Source: Kocuria rhizophila
Lineage (GTDB): Bacteria > Actinomycetota > Actinomycetes > Actinomycetales > Micrococcaceae
Direction: 5' to 3'
Length of the DNA stretch: 36,157 nucleotides
Assembly: GCF_003667225.1 (NCBI RefSeq)
Contig: NZ_RCOM01000016.1
Span: forward strand, 1 to 36,157
Positions 7,227 through 14,390 of the stretch are shown piece by piece. Made by a program: the position numbers and the translations under genes. Position 1 is the first letter of the stretch. Every line of letters starts with the position of its first letter. The notes beneath the pieces are model-generated. The model saw nothing but the letters and a program-made list of their open reading frames with translations. It did not search any database and had not been told where the DNA came from.

Positions 7227-8459
7227 ATGACAGCAACCCTCAACACCTCCGAGGTGACGCCGGCCCCCGCGGGCCCGCCCCGTTCCTTCCTCCTCTCCCT
7301 GGCCGCCGTGCTGGGTGTGGGGCCCTTCGCGATCGACATGTACCTCGCGTCCCTGCCCGAGATCGGCGCCGAGTTCGCCGCGCCGTCCTGGATGGTGCAG
7401 CTCACCCTCACCGGCTACCTCATCATGCTCGGTGCGGGGCAGCTGGTTGCGGGACCCGTCACGGACGCGTTCGGGCGGCGCCGCCCGCTGCTGCTGGGAC
7501 TCACCATCTTCATCGCGGCCTGCCTGCTCGCCGCCGCGGCGCCCTCCATGGCCGTGCTCGTGGTGGCCCGCATGCTCCAGGGGGCGGGGGCGGCCATGGC
7601 GTTCGTGGTGATCAACAGCGCCGTGCGGGACCGTGTCTCCGGCGACGCCGCCACCCGCGCCTTCGCCGTGCTCGTCACCGTGACCTCGGTGATCCCCATG
7701 ATCTCCCCGGCCGTGGGCGGCTGGGTGGGCGAGCTCTTCGGGTGGCGCCCGGTGTTCCTGGTGCTCGCGCTGATCGGGGCGGTGTCCCTGGGCATCGTGT
7801 TCCGCTGGCTGCCCGAGTCCCTGCCCGCGGAGCGGCGGGTCCCGCTGGCCTTCGCACCCGTGCTGCGCGCCTACGCCGGGCACCTGCGCTCCCGCCGGAT
7901 GCTGGTGCCCCTGGGGGCGCTCGCGGGCACCTTCGTGTACCTCTTCTGCTACCTGGGTGGCGCGTCCTACGTGTACCAGGACCACTACGGCGTGGGGCAG
8001 GCGGACTTCGGCATGATCTTCGGTGTGACCGGCCTGGCCTCGGTGGGCGGCGCGGTCATGGGCCACCGACTCGCGCCCCGCATGACCACCGGCCAGCTGG
8101 GGGTCTTCGGCATGGCCGTCATGGTCGCTGGCGGAGTCCTGGCCACGTGCTCGGCCGTCTTCACGGACTCCCTGTTCCTGCTGGCCCTGAGCGTGGGCTT
8201 CGGGCTCCTGGGCCTGGGTGCGTGCGAGCCCGCCTTCATGTCCCTGTGCATGTCCTCGGCCACCACGAACGTGGGGGCGGCCTCCGCGCTGCTCGGCGCC
8301 ACCCAGTTCCTCTCCGGTGCGCTCACGACGGCGCTCATCGCCTTCCCCGCGTCCTTCGCCCCGTGGGCGTGGGCCGCCACGATGCTCGGTGTCGCGGTGG
8401 CGTCCCTCGGGTTCGCCCTGGTGGCACTGCGCTGGACCGCCGCGGTGCAGCGCGTCTGA
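7227..8459 (+). CDS. Bcr/CflA-type multidrug efflux MFS transporter
   Basis: A 410-residue major facilitator of the DHA1 12-TM drug:H+ antiporter group. Helix 1 contains GPFAIDMYLASLPEIG, the Bcr/CflA signature with Asp in 'DMYL'; the A motif GPVTDAFGRRRPLLLG follows helix 2, and the C-like motif ISPAVGGWVGELFGWRPVF in helix 5 marks an antiporter. ATG 7227 is preceded by GAAGG 11 bases upstream; sequence before it in the open frame is not protein-like. It is divergent from the TetR gene and probably its target. Substrate not predictable; drugs or a secreted metabolite are both possible. Confidence 0.9.
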   Translation: MTATLNTSEVTPAPAGPPRSFLLSLAAVLGVGPFAIDMYLASLPEIGAEFAAPSWMVQLTLTGYLIMLGAGQLVAGPVTDAFGRRRPLLLGLTIFIAACLLAAAAPSMAVLVVARMLQGAGAAMAFVVINSAVRDRVSGDAATRAFAVLVTVTSVIPMISPAVGGWVGELFGWRPVFLVLALIGAVSLGIVFRWLPESLPAERRVPLAFAPVLRAYAGHLRSRRMLVPLGALAGTFVYLFCYLGGASYVYQDHYGVGQADFGMIFGVTGLASVGGAVMGHRLAPRMTTGQLGVFGMAVMVAGGVLATCSAVFTDSLFLLALSVGFGLLGLGACEPAFMSLCMSSATTNVGAASALLGATQFLSGALTTALIAFPASFAPWAWAATMLGVAVASLGFALVALRWTAAVQRV

Positions 8460-8591
8460 GGTTCCGGCCGCGCGGGAGTCGACCGGGCGGCGTCGTCGGC
8501 CGGTGTGAACCCGCGCCCCACGGGCCGCGTCCGCCGCGCAGTGGTGGGGCTCGGCCGTGTGCCCACCGCCCGGCGTCCCCGCTCCGGGGGC

Positions 8592-8604
8592 TAGTGTGAA
8601 CACT
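8592..8604 (+). promoter_or_regulatory. Candidate -10 box overlapping an AGTGT-GA-ACACT palindrome
   Basis: TAGTGT (8592-8597) is a plausible -10 box for the deiminase gene. It overlaps a perfect 5-2-5 palindrome (8593-8604). The octamer GTGTGAAC of this site also occurs at 8503-8510, about 90 bases upstream. The rest of 8460-8654 is without a gene and holds one GCGGCGTCGT word (8487-8496). Confidence 0.3.
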
Positions 8605-8672
8605 GCGCAGCACGCGGCCGGGGCAGGGGCCGTGACCTCCCAACTTCTGCCGGCATGGAAAGGCGCTCTCCC

Positions 8673-10043
8673 GTGAAGAAACGACTCGTCGCCGAATGGG
8701 AGCCCGCGCTCGGGGCCTTCGTCACGTGGCCCGCGGCCCTGCCGGGAGCCCTGCTGCGGGACCTCGCGCTGGACGAGCACCTCTGGGTCCTCGTCACGGA
8801 CGCCGCCTCGGAGAACGACGCCGCCTCGTGGTTCGCGTCCCAGGGCGTCTCCCCGGACCGGGTCACGTTCGTCCGTGCGCCGCAGGGTGACGACGCCGTG
8901 TGGGTGCGCGACTGGGGTCCGCACCCCGTGATGGACGAGCACGGTCAGCTGTGGTGCGTGGGCCCGCGGTACGTCTACGCCACCCCGTTCACGGCCCACG
9001 AACCGGGCGCGCCCCTCGAGACCGCGGACCGGGAGCCCCTCGCCGCACTCGAGTACGAGCCCGTGGACCAGCGTGCCCAGCCCGCGCTCGCCCGGGCGCT
9101 GGGGCTGCCGTTCGAGAGGCTCCCGCACGCCTTCACCGGGGGCAACGTGCTCTCGGACGGCCACGACCTGCTCATCAGCACCCAGGTGCTCGTGGCGGAG
9201 AACGCGTTCGACGGCGCCACGTGGGACGAGGTGCGCCAGGACGCCTCCGCGGCCACGGGCATGAGCGAGCACGCGGTGCTGCCCGACTACGAGAACTGGG
9301 GCATCCAGCACGCGGACTGCCTGCTCAAGGTCCTGGACGAGGAGCGGCTGCTGGTACTGCGCCCGCCCGCCGACCACCCGCTGCGGGAGCGCTACGACGC
9401 GATCGTGACCGAGCACCTGGAACCGCTGCTCACCCGCTGGGGGCGGCCCTTCGAGATCCTGCGCATGGACACCGGCATCAGTCCCCACGGTGGGCTGGCG
9501 CCGTACGTGAACTCGGTGGTGCTCAACAAGGTGGTCTACGTGCCGCGCTACGGCATCCCCGAGGACGAGACGGCCCTGGAGCAGTGGCGCGAGGCCATGC
9601 CGGGCTACGAGGTCCGCGGGTACACGTTCTCCTTCGACAAGGAGCCCCACGCGGTGCGCAACCCCCGCAACACGGGCCCCACCGGCTGGCGGGACGGGGA
9701 CGTGCTGCACTGCCGCGTGCGCGGGGTGTTCGACCCGAGGATGATGCACGTGTCCGTGCGCCGCCCCGGGCCCGAGAACCCCTCGCTGATGCGCGTGCGC
9801 GCTGAGGGCTGCGGCGGCACCCGGGTGAAGGCGGTGGCCCTGCTGAGCCGCCAGGCGGACGACGCGGAGACCACCCGCACGCCCATGCGGGAGACCGCGC
9901 TGAACGGCGAGTACACGGCCCACCTGCCACAGGGCCCGGACTCCGGGGAGATCGAGTACGCGGTGGAGGTCACCTCCGAGGACGGCCGGGTGCAGCGCTG
10001 GCCGCGCCCTTCGAAGGCGTGGCTGCGTGCGTCGATAGACTGA
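8673..10043 (+). CDS. Agmatine deiminase / bacterial peptidylarginine deiminase (PPAD) family protein
   Basis: A 456-residue guanidino-group-modifying enzyme expected to hydrolyse an arginine-type guanidinium to a ureido group plus ammonia. The putative active-site set of the PPAD family is present: Asp80 in WVRDWGP, His213 and Asp215 in the HxD motif of IQHADCLL, Asn280 in PYVNSVVLN, and the nucleophile Cys347 in VLHCRVRG. After the catalytic domain come about 95 residues of beta-rich sequence resembling the immunoglobulin-like C-terminal domain of PPAD. There is no signal peptide, so it is probably cytoplasmic. GTG 8673 is preferred because GGAAAGG lies 9 bases upstream; ATG 8655 would put that ribosome site inside the gene. 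Length exceeds the roughly 340-370 residues of plain agmatine deiminases. tdk follows after 6 bases. Confidence 0.85.
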   Translation: MKKRLVAEWEPALGAFVTWPAALPGALLRDLALDEHLWVLVTDAASENDAASWFASQGVSPDRVTFVRAPQGDDAVWVRDWGPHPVMDEHGQLWCVGPRYVYATPFTAHEPGAPLETADREPLAALEYEPVDQRAQPALARALGLPFERLPHAFTGGNVLSDGHDLLISTQVLVAENAFDGATWDEVRQDASAATGMSEHAVLPDYENWGIQHADCLLKVLDEERLLVLRPPADHPLRERYDAIVTEHLEPLLTRWGRPFEILRMDTGISPHGGLAPYVNSVVLNKVVYVPRYGIPEDETALEQWREAMPGYEVRGYTFSFDKEPHAVRNPRNTGPTGWRDGDVLHCRVRGVFDPRMMHVSVRRPGPENPSLMRVRAEGCGGTRVKAVALLSRQADDAETTRTPMRETALNGEYTAHLPQGPDSGEIEYAVEVTSEDGRVQRWPRPSKAWLRASID

Positions 10044-10049
10044 CCGACC

Positions 10050-10673
10050 GTGGCCAAGCTCTACTTCCGCTACGGCGCGATGAACTCCGGGAAATCCACG
10101 GCGCTGCTCCAGGCCGCCTACAACTACGAGGAGCGCGGGCAGCGTGTGCTGCTCGCCAAGCCCCGCGTGGACACCAAGGGCGAGGACCAGATCCTCTCCC
10201 GCCTGGGTGTCACCCGGTCAGTGGACTTCCTCATCCCGCCGGGTGAGAGCGTCATGGGGCTGTTCAAGCGCCACGCCCTGGGCGACGACCCGGACGCACT
10301 GCTCGAGCACGTGGAGGCCCAGCCCGTGGCGTGCCTGCTGGTGGACGAGGCCCAGTTCCTCGAGGCCGAGCAGGTGGACGACCTGCTGCGCATCGCGGTG
10401 CTCTCCGAGGTTCCCGTGATGGCCTACGGCATCCGCACGGACTTCCGCACCCGCTCCTTCCCCGGCTCCGAGCGACTCATGGAACTCGCCCACTCGCTCG
10501 AGGAGCTCAAGACCATCTGCCGCTGCGGTCGCAAGGCGGTGTTCAACACCCGCAGGGCGGGGGAGGACTTCGTGTTCGAGGGGGACCAGGTGGCCATCGA
10601 CGGTGTGGCCGTGACCTACGAGTCCCTGTGCGCGGCGTGCTACCTGCGCGAGTCCGGCGGTCGGCTGGGATGA
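10050..10673 (+). CDS. tdk: Thymidine kinase (type II)
   Basis: Phosphorylates thymidine (and deoxyuridine) with ATP in pyrimidine salvage. The 207-residue product has the Walker A loop GAMNSGKS at 9-16, Walker B LLVDEAQF, the lid/thymidine-binding region and two zinc-binding Cys pairs (CRCG and CAAC), all features of TK1-like enzymes. GTG 10050 is 6 bases after the deiminase stop, implying co-transcription, though a TAGACT word just before that stop could also act as a promoter. pyrE follows 155 bases later, so pyrimidine genes cluster here. Confidence 0.95.
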   Translation: MAKLYFRYGAMNSGKSTALLQAAYNYEERGQRVLLAKPRVDTKGEDQILSRLGVTRSVDFLIPPGESVMGLFKRHALGDDPDALLEHVEAQPVACLLVDEAQFLEAEQVDDLLRIAVLSEVPVMAYGIRTDFRTRSFPGSERLMELAHSLEELKTICRCGRKAVFNTRRAGEDFVFEGDQVAIDGVAVTYESLCAACYLRESGGRLG

Positions 10674-10816
10674 GGCCCGCGCGATGACGACGCCGCAGCC
10701 CCGGCTTCCCTGCCAAGGCACCTCGGCGGCCCGGGTCTGGTCTGCCCACGGCCGTGAGGTCACCCGAGTGGGGTGACCGAGCGCCGTCGTCCCCGCTGCC
10801 GCGCCGCCCGGGCCCG

Positions 10817-10822
10817 TAAGCT
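10817..10822 (+). promoter_or_regulatory. Candidate -10 box for pyrE (leaderless)
   Basis: TAAGCT ends 6 bases before the pyrE ATG, which would place the transcription start at or next to the start codon. No Shine-Dalgarno is visible before this ATG, consistent with a leaderless message. The preceding gap contains an inverted copy of the GCGGCGTCGT word (10687-10696). Confidence 0.45.
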
Positions 10823-10828
10823 GGGCGC

Positions 10829-11410
10829 ATGAACACCGACTTCTCTCCCGTGGACCTGGACACCGCCCGCGAGCGCCTGCGCGACCTCATCAAGGACCTC
10901 GCCGTGGTGCGGGGCAGGGTCACGCTGGCCAGCGGCATCGAGGCGGACTACTACGTGGACCTGCGGCGGGTGACGCTGCACCACGAGGCCTCGCGCTACG
11001 TGGGTCAGGTGATGCTGGGTCTGCTGGACGAGGCGGGCATCGCGTTCGACGCCGCCGGCGGCCTCACCATGGGCGCTGACCCGGTGGGCCACGCAATCAT
11101 GCGCACCGCCGGGGACCAGGACCGCGCGATCGACACGTTCGTGGTGCGCAAGGCCCAGAAGTCCTACGGCATGGGCCGCCAGGTGGAGGGCCCCAGCGTG
11201 GTGGGCCGCAATGTGGTGGTCGTGGAGGACACCTCGACCACGGGCGGCTCCGCGCTCACCGCGGTGGAGGCCCTGCAGAAGGCGGGCGCGAACGTGGTGG
11301 CCGTGGCCGTGATCGTGGACCGCCGCACCGGCGCCAAGGAGCGCATCGAGGAGACCGCGGGCGTGCCGTGCCTGTACGCCTATTCCAAGGACGAGCTGGG
11401 GCTTGACTGA
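10829..11410 (+). CDS. pyrE: Orotate phosphoribosyltransferase
   Basis: Converts orotate plus PRPP to orotidine monophosphate in de novo pyrimidine synthesis. The 193-residue protein carries the PRPP-binding loop NVVVVEDTSTTGGSA at 128-142 and the flexible-loop region with RKAQKSYGMGRQVEG, typical of PyrE. Length fits the family. The downstream RNA methyltransferase begins at TTG 11403, inside the last codons of pyrE, so the pair is translationally coupled, an arrangement I know from other actinobacteria. Confidence 0.95.
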   Translation: MNTDFSPVDLDTARERLRDLIKDLAVVRGRVTLASGIEADYYVDLRRVTLHHEASRYVGQVMLGLLDEAGIAFDAAGGLTMGADPVGHAIMRTAGDQDRAIDTFVVRKAQKSYGMGRQVEGPSVVGRNVVVVEDTSTTGGSALTAVEALQKAGANVVAVAVIVDRRTGAKERIEETAGVPCLYAYSKDELGLD

Positions 11411-12041
11411 GCCGGAGCTTCCCGCTGACCGCGTGGTCGGCGTGGGCCCCTGGCCCGGCGAGTGGCCCACTGGAGACCACTGGGACCCCGAGCTGCTGCG
11501 CGACGGCGACCGTCGCAACGTGGCGGACCCGTACCGCTACTGGCGCATGGACGCGATCATCGCGGACCTGGACTCCAGGCGCCACGCCTTCCACGTGGCG
11601 GTGGAGAACTGGGAGCACGACTTCAACATCGGCTCCGTGGTGCGCACCGCCAACGCGTTCCTGGCGCGCGAGGTCCACATCATCGGACGACGCCGCTGGA
11701 ACCGTCGCGGGGCCATGGTCACCGACCGCTACCAGCACGTGCGCCATCACGCGAGCGTCGCGGAGTTCGTGGAGTGGGCGCGCGGCGAGGGGCTCGCGGT
11801 GCTGGCCATCGACAACGTCCCCGGCTCGCAGCTGATCGAGACGTTCGAGCTGCCCGAGCGCTGCGTCCTAGTGTTCGGCCAGGAGGGCCCGGGGGTCTCC
11901 GAGGAGCTCGTCGACCAGGCGGACGCGGTGCTGGCCATCGAGCAGTTCGGCTCCACGCGCTCGATCAACGCGGGGGCCGCGGCCGCGGTAACAATGCACG
12001 CCTGGATCCGCCGGCACGTGTTCGGTCAGCGGGTCGGCTGA
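11403..12041 (+). CDS. SpoU/TrmH-family RNA 2'-O-methyltransferase
   Basis: A 212-residue SPOUT methyltransferase using S-adenosylmethionine to methylate a ribose in tRNA or rRNA. Motif 1 NIGSVVRTANAF is at 75-86, motif 2 is VFGQEGPGVSEEL, and motif 3 is STRSINAGAAAAV, so the knotted SAM site is complete. The TTG start overlaps the pyrE stop by 8 bases; a GTG further in is a less likely alternative. The gene's 3' end overlaps the convergent LysR gene by 16 bases. The exact RNA target cannot be told from sequence. Confidence 0.9.
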   Translation: MTEPELPADRVVGVGPWPGEWPTGDHWDPELLRDGDRRNVADPYRYWRMDAIIADLDSRRHAFHVAVENWEHDFNIGSVVRTANAFLAREVHIIGRRRWNRRGAMVTDRYQHVRHHASVAEFVEWARGEGLAVLAIDNVPGSQLIETFELPERCVLVFGQEGPGVSEELVDQADAVLAIEQFGSTRSINAGAAAAVTMHAWIRRHVFGQRVG

Positions 12042-12934
12042 ACAACCTTCCCCAGCGCCTCCAGCACCGCCTGCGCCGCTCTGTGGTTCCGCGCGCTCTC
12101 CCGCCACGCCGCGGTGATCGTGCGGCACGGTGGGGGATAACCCAGGGGTAGGGTCACGATCCCCTCGGGAGCGGAGCCCAGTGCCAGTTCAGGCAGCCCC
12201 GCCACCGCGTGCCCGCCCGCCACGAACGCCGCCTGCACCGAGAGGTCCTCGGAGACGCACGTGACGCGCGGTTCGAAGCCGCGGCGTCGGCACTGCTCAC
12301 CCAGCCACGCGCGCGGCGGGGTGTGCTGCGGTTCGCCGGCCCACGCGGCGTCGGCCAGCTGGGCCAGGACGTCCTGGCCCGGGTCCAGCAGGGCCGCCCG
12401 CTCCGCGCTCATGGCCACCCGCAGCGGATCCTCGAGCAGCGGCACCAGCACCACCCCGGGCGTGGGCGGCGTGACCGCGCCGGGGTAGCTCTCAGCGATG
12501 ACCACGTCCACGCCCGCTCCGGGCAGTGCGGCCAGGGCCTCGTCGGTCTCGCCCAGCCGGAAGACCACCTCGACCCCGGGGTGCTCGCGGCGCAGGATGC
12601 CCAGCGCGGCCGGCACCAGGGTGGTTGCGACCGTCTGGAACGCCGCCACCGTGACCGTGCCGCGCGGCTCGCTCGCGGCGGCGAGCACGTCCGCCTCCGC
12701 GCGCTCCAGGTCCGCGAGGATCGTGCGGGCGTGCCCGGCCAGGATGGTGCCCTGATCGGTCAGCACGAGCCGCCGCCCCACCCGTTCCACGAGCGCCGCA
12801 CCCACGTCCTTCTCCAGCTGGTGCAACTGCTGGGACACCGCCGACGTGCTGTACGAGAGGGTCTCGGCCACCGCCGTGAGCGTGCCCAGGCGGCTGAGCT
12901 CGGCCAGGATCCTGAGCCGGTCCACGTTCAGCAC
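12026..12934 (-). CDS. LysR-family transcriptional regulator
   Basis: A 302-residue LTTR. The winged HTH spans residues 1-60 (RLRILAELSRLGTLTAVAETL, STSAVSQQLHQLEKDVG), followed by the linker helix and a periplasmic-binding-like effector domain beginning about residue 90 (GTVTVAAFQTVATTLVPAAL). GTG 12934 is preceded by AGAGGAG at 7 bases. It lies downstream of, and co-directional with, a diaminopropionate ammonia-lyase-like gene, separated by 147 bases with short hairpins, so it may regulate that gene or act elsewhere. Its stop overlaps the RNA methylase tail-to-tail. Confidence 0.93.
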   Translation of the reverse strand: MLNVDRLRILAELSRLGTLTAVAETLSYSTSAVSQQLHQLEKDVGAALVERVGRRLVLTDQGTILAGHARTILADLERAEADVLAAASEPRGTVTVAAFQTVATTLVPAALGILRREHPGVEVVFRLGETDEALAALPGAGVDVVIAESYPGAVTPPTPGVVLVPLLEDPLRVAMSAERAALLDPGQDVLAQLADAAWAGEPQHTPPRAWLGEQCRRRGFEPRVTCVSEDLSVQAAFVAGGHAVAGLPELALGSAPEGIVTLPLGYPPPCRTITAAWRESARNHRAAQAVLEALGKVVQPTR

Positions 12935-12999
12935 GGGGTCTCCTCTCGGGCGGGTCCGGTCGGTACGGCGCTGCGGTGCGACGGCAGGGCGCGGGGTGA

Positions 13000-13062
13000 C
13001 GACGCTGGGGCGTCGCCGTGCGCGCTACGCCCCCGTCAGAGGCGCTGCGGGGCCGAGGCCCC
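13000..13062. terminator. Two short hairpins between ammonia-lyase and LysR genes
   Basis: CGACGC-TGGG-GCGTCG (13000-13015) and GGGGC-CGAG-GCCCC (13049-13062) are compact stem-loops in the 147-base gap. The second lies about 20 bases beyond the lyase stop and could be a weak terminator. Confidence 0.3.
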
Positions 13063-13081
13063 TGTCTCGTGGCTCAGTGTG

Positions 13082-14215
13082 TCACGCGGCGGGCAACGGG
13101 TTGGCGCCGAGCCCCTCCGTGCTGATGAGCAGCACCACGGAGTCCTTGTCCAGCCCCAGCTCGTCGCGCGCTCCCGGCGCGCCCAGCAGCTCGCGCACCC
13201 CGGCCAACGACGCCGCTCCGCACGGTCCCGAGTCCTGCCCCAGTCCCTGCAGGTCGCCCACCGCGCGGCGGCACTCGTCCTCGGTCACGGAGACGGCGGC
13301 GCTCACGCCGTCCCGGATGGTGGGCCACCCGATCCCGGACGGGGTGCCGCAGTTGAGTCCGGCCATCATGGTGGGGGCAGAGGTGTCCACGGTGACGGGC
13401 TCACCGGCCCGCAAGGACTGGGCCACGCAGTCCGCGGTGCGCGGTTCCACCGTGAGCAGGGCCGCCGTGCTGCGGGCCACGCCCCGGTAGTGGTCCACCA
13501 TGGCGTGGGCCAGGGCGCCGACCCCCACGGGGCAGGCCACGAGGTCCGGGCCGTGGGCGCCCGCGGCGGCAAGCTGCTCGTCGGCCTCGGCGAACAGGGT
13601 CATGTAGCCCTCCACGATCCAGCGCGGCACCTCCTCGTATCCCGGCCACGAGGTGTCCTGGACCAGCAGCTCGTCCGGACCGGCGGCCGAGCGCGCGGCG
13701 GTGGCCACGGCGTCGTCGTAGGAGGGGCCGCCGAAGACGACCGGGGCGCCCTCGGCCTCGATGGCCCGCACGGCGGTGTCACCCACACCGCCCGGGATGT
13801 AGACGCGGGCGCGCAGGCCCAGCAGGGCGGCCATGCGGGCGACGGCGCGGCCGTGGTTGCCGTCCGTGGCGGTGACGATCGTGAGCTGGGGGGAGCCCGC
13901 AGCGCGCAGACCGTCCCGCAGGCTCTCCACGGTGATGTTCTCGGCGGGCAGCCCGATCCGCTGGGCCACGGTGCGGCACACGGCCCACGAGGCACCGAGG
14001 ATCTTGAAGGCGGGCAGGCCCAGGCGGTCCGACTCGTCCTTGACGAACACCCGGCCCACGCCGAGCTCCGCGGCCAGGGCGGGCAGCTCGCGCAGGGCGG
14101 TGGGGGCGTAGCCGGTCATGCTGCGGTGCAGCTCGTGGGCAGAGGCCCGCCCGGGGGTGGTGCGCCACTGGGCGGCGCGGGAGTTGAGGTACGGGGTGAC
14201 GGTCTGTGTGGTCAT
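13082..14215 (-). CDS. PLP-dependent diaminopropionate ammonia-lyase-like enzyme
   Basis: A 377-residue fold-type II PLP enzyme. The cofactor lysine is Lys71 in VKDESDRLGLPAFKILGASW, a motif very close to the 'KDES.RFGL.AFK.LGG' of DpaL/YgeX, which splits 2,3-diaminopropionate to pyruvate and ammonia. ATDGNHGRAVA supplies the substrate-side Asn and the Gly-rich PLP phosphate loop is in CPVGVGALAHA. Length is slightly under the roughly 400 residues of YgeX. A serine/threonine dehydratase activity cannot be excluded. A TACATT -10-like box (14256-14261, minus strand) is about 40 bases upstream of ATG 14215. Confidence 0.82.
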   Translation of the reverse strand: MTTQTVTPYLNSRAAQWRTTPGRASAHELHRSMTGYAPTALRELPALAAELGVGRVFVKDESDRLGLPAFKILGASWAVCRTVAQRIGLPAENITVESLRDGLRAAGSPQLTIVTATDGNHGRAVARMAALLGLRARVYIPGGVGDTAVRAIEAEGAPVVFGGPSYDDAVATAARSAAGPDELLVQDTSWPGYEEVPRWIVEGYMTLFAEADEQLAAAGAHGPDLVACPVGVGALAHAMVDHYRGVARSTAALLTVEPRTADCVAQSLRAGEPVTVDTSAPTMMAGLNCGTPSGIGWPTIRDGVSAAVSVTEDECRRAVGDLQGLGQDSGPCGAASLAGVRELLGAPGARDELGLDKDSVVLLISTEGLGANPLPAA

Positions 14216-14353
14216 AGTTCCATGCTCCCGCTGCCGGACCCGTCAGAAAAACGGGAATGTACGGATGGTTCTTTCCAGCTCTGCTTCACCGTGGGGCGGT
14301 CCGAGGTCTGGCCGGTCGGCTATGGCCAGGGCCCGGTGGTTACCGTAGGGTCA

Positions 14354-14369
14354 TGTGAGTCGCATCACA
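14354..14369. promoter_or_regulatory. CRP/GlxR-type operator upstream of lipase
   Basis: TGTGA-GTCGCA-TCACA is a perfect match to the CRP/GlxR consensus TGTGA-N6-TCACA, with symmetry extending one base each side (A/T). It is centred about 29 bases upstream of the lipase ATG. With a -10-like TACCGT at 14341-14346, the site would lie around the transcription start, a position that suits repression. Confidence 0.7.
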
Positions 14370-14390
14370 TTACGAAAGGGTCACAGGACC

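Noticed and set aside
7221-9923. A 900-codon minus-strand frame antisense to the MFS and deiminase genes
   Set aside because: Its composition (His/Gly/Arg/Glu-rich, low complexity) is the mirror of third-position G/C bias in the two plus-strand genes, both of which have complete family motifs.
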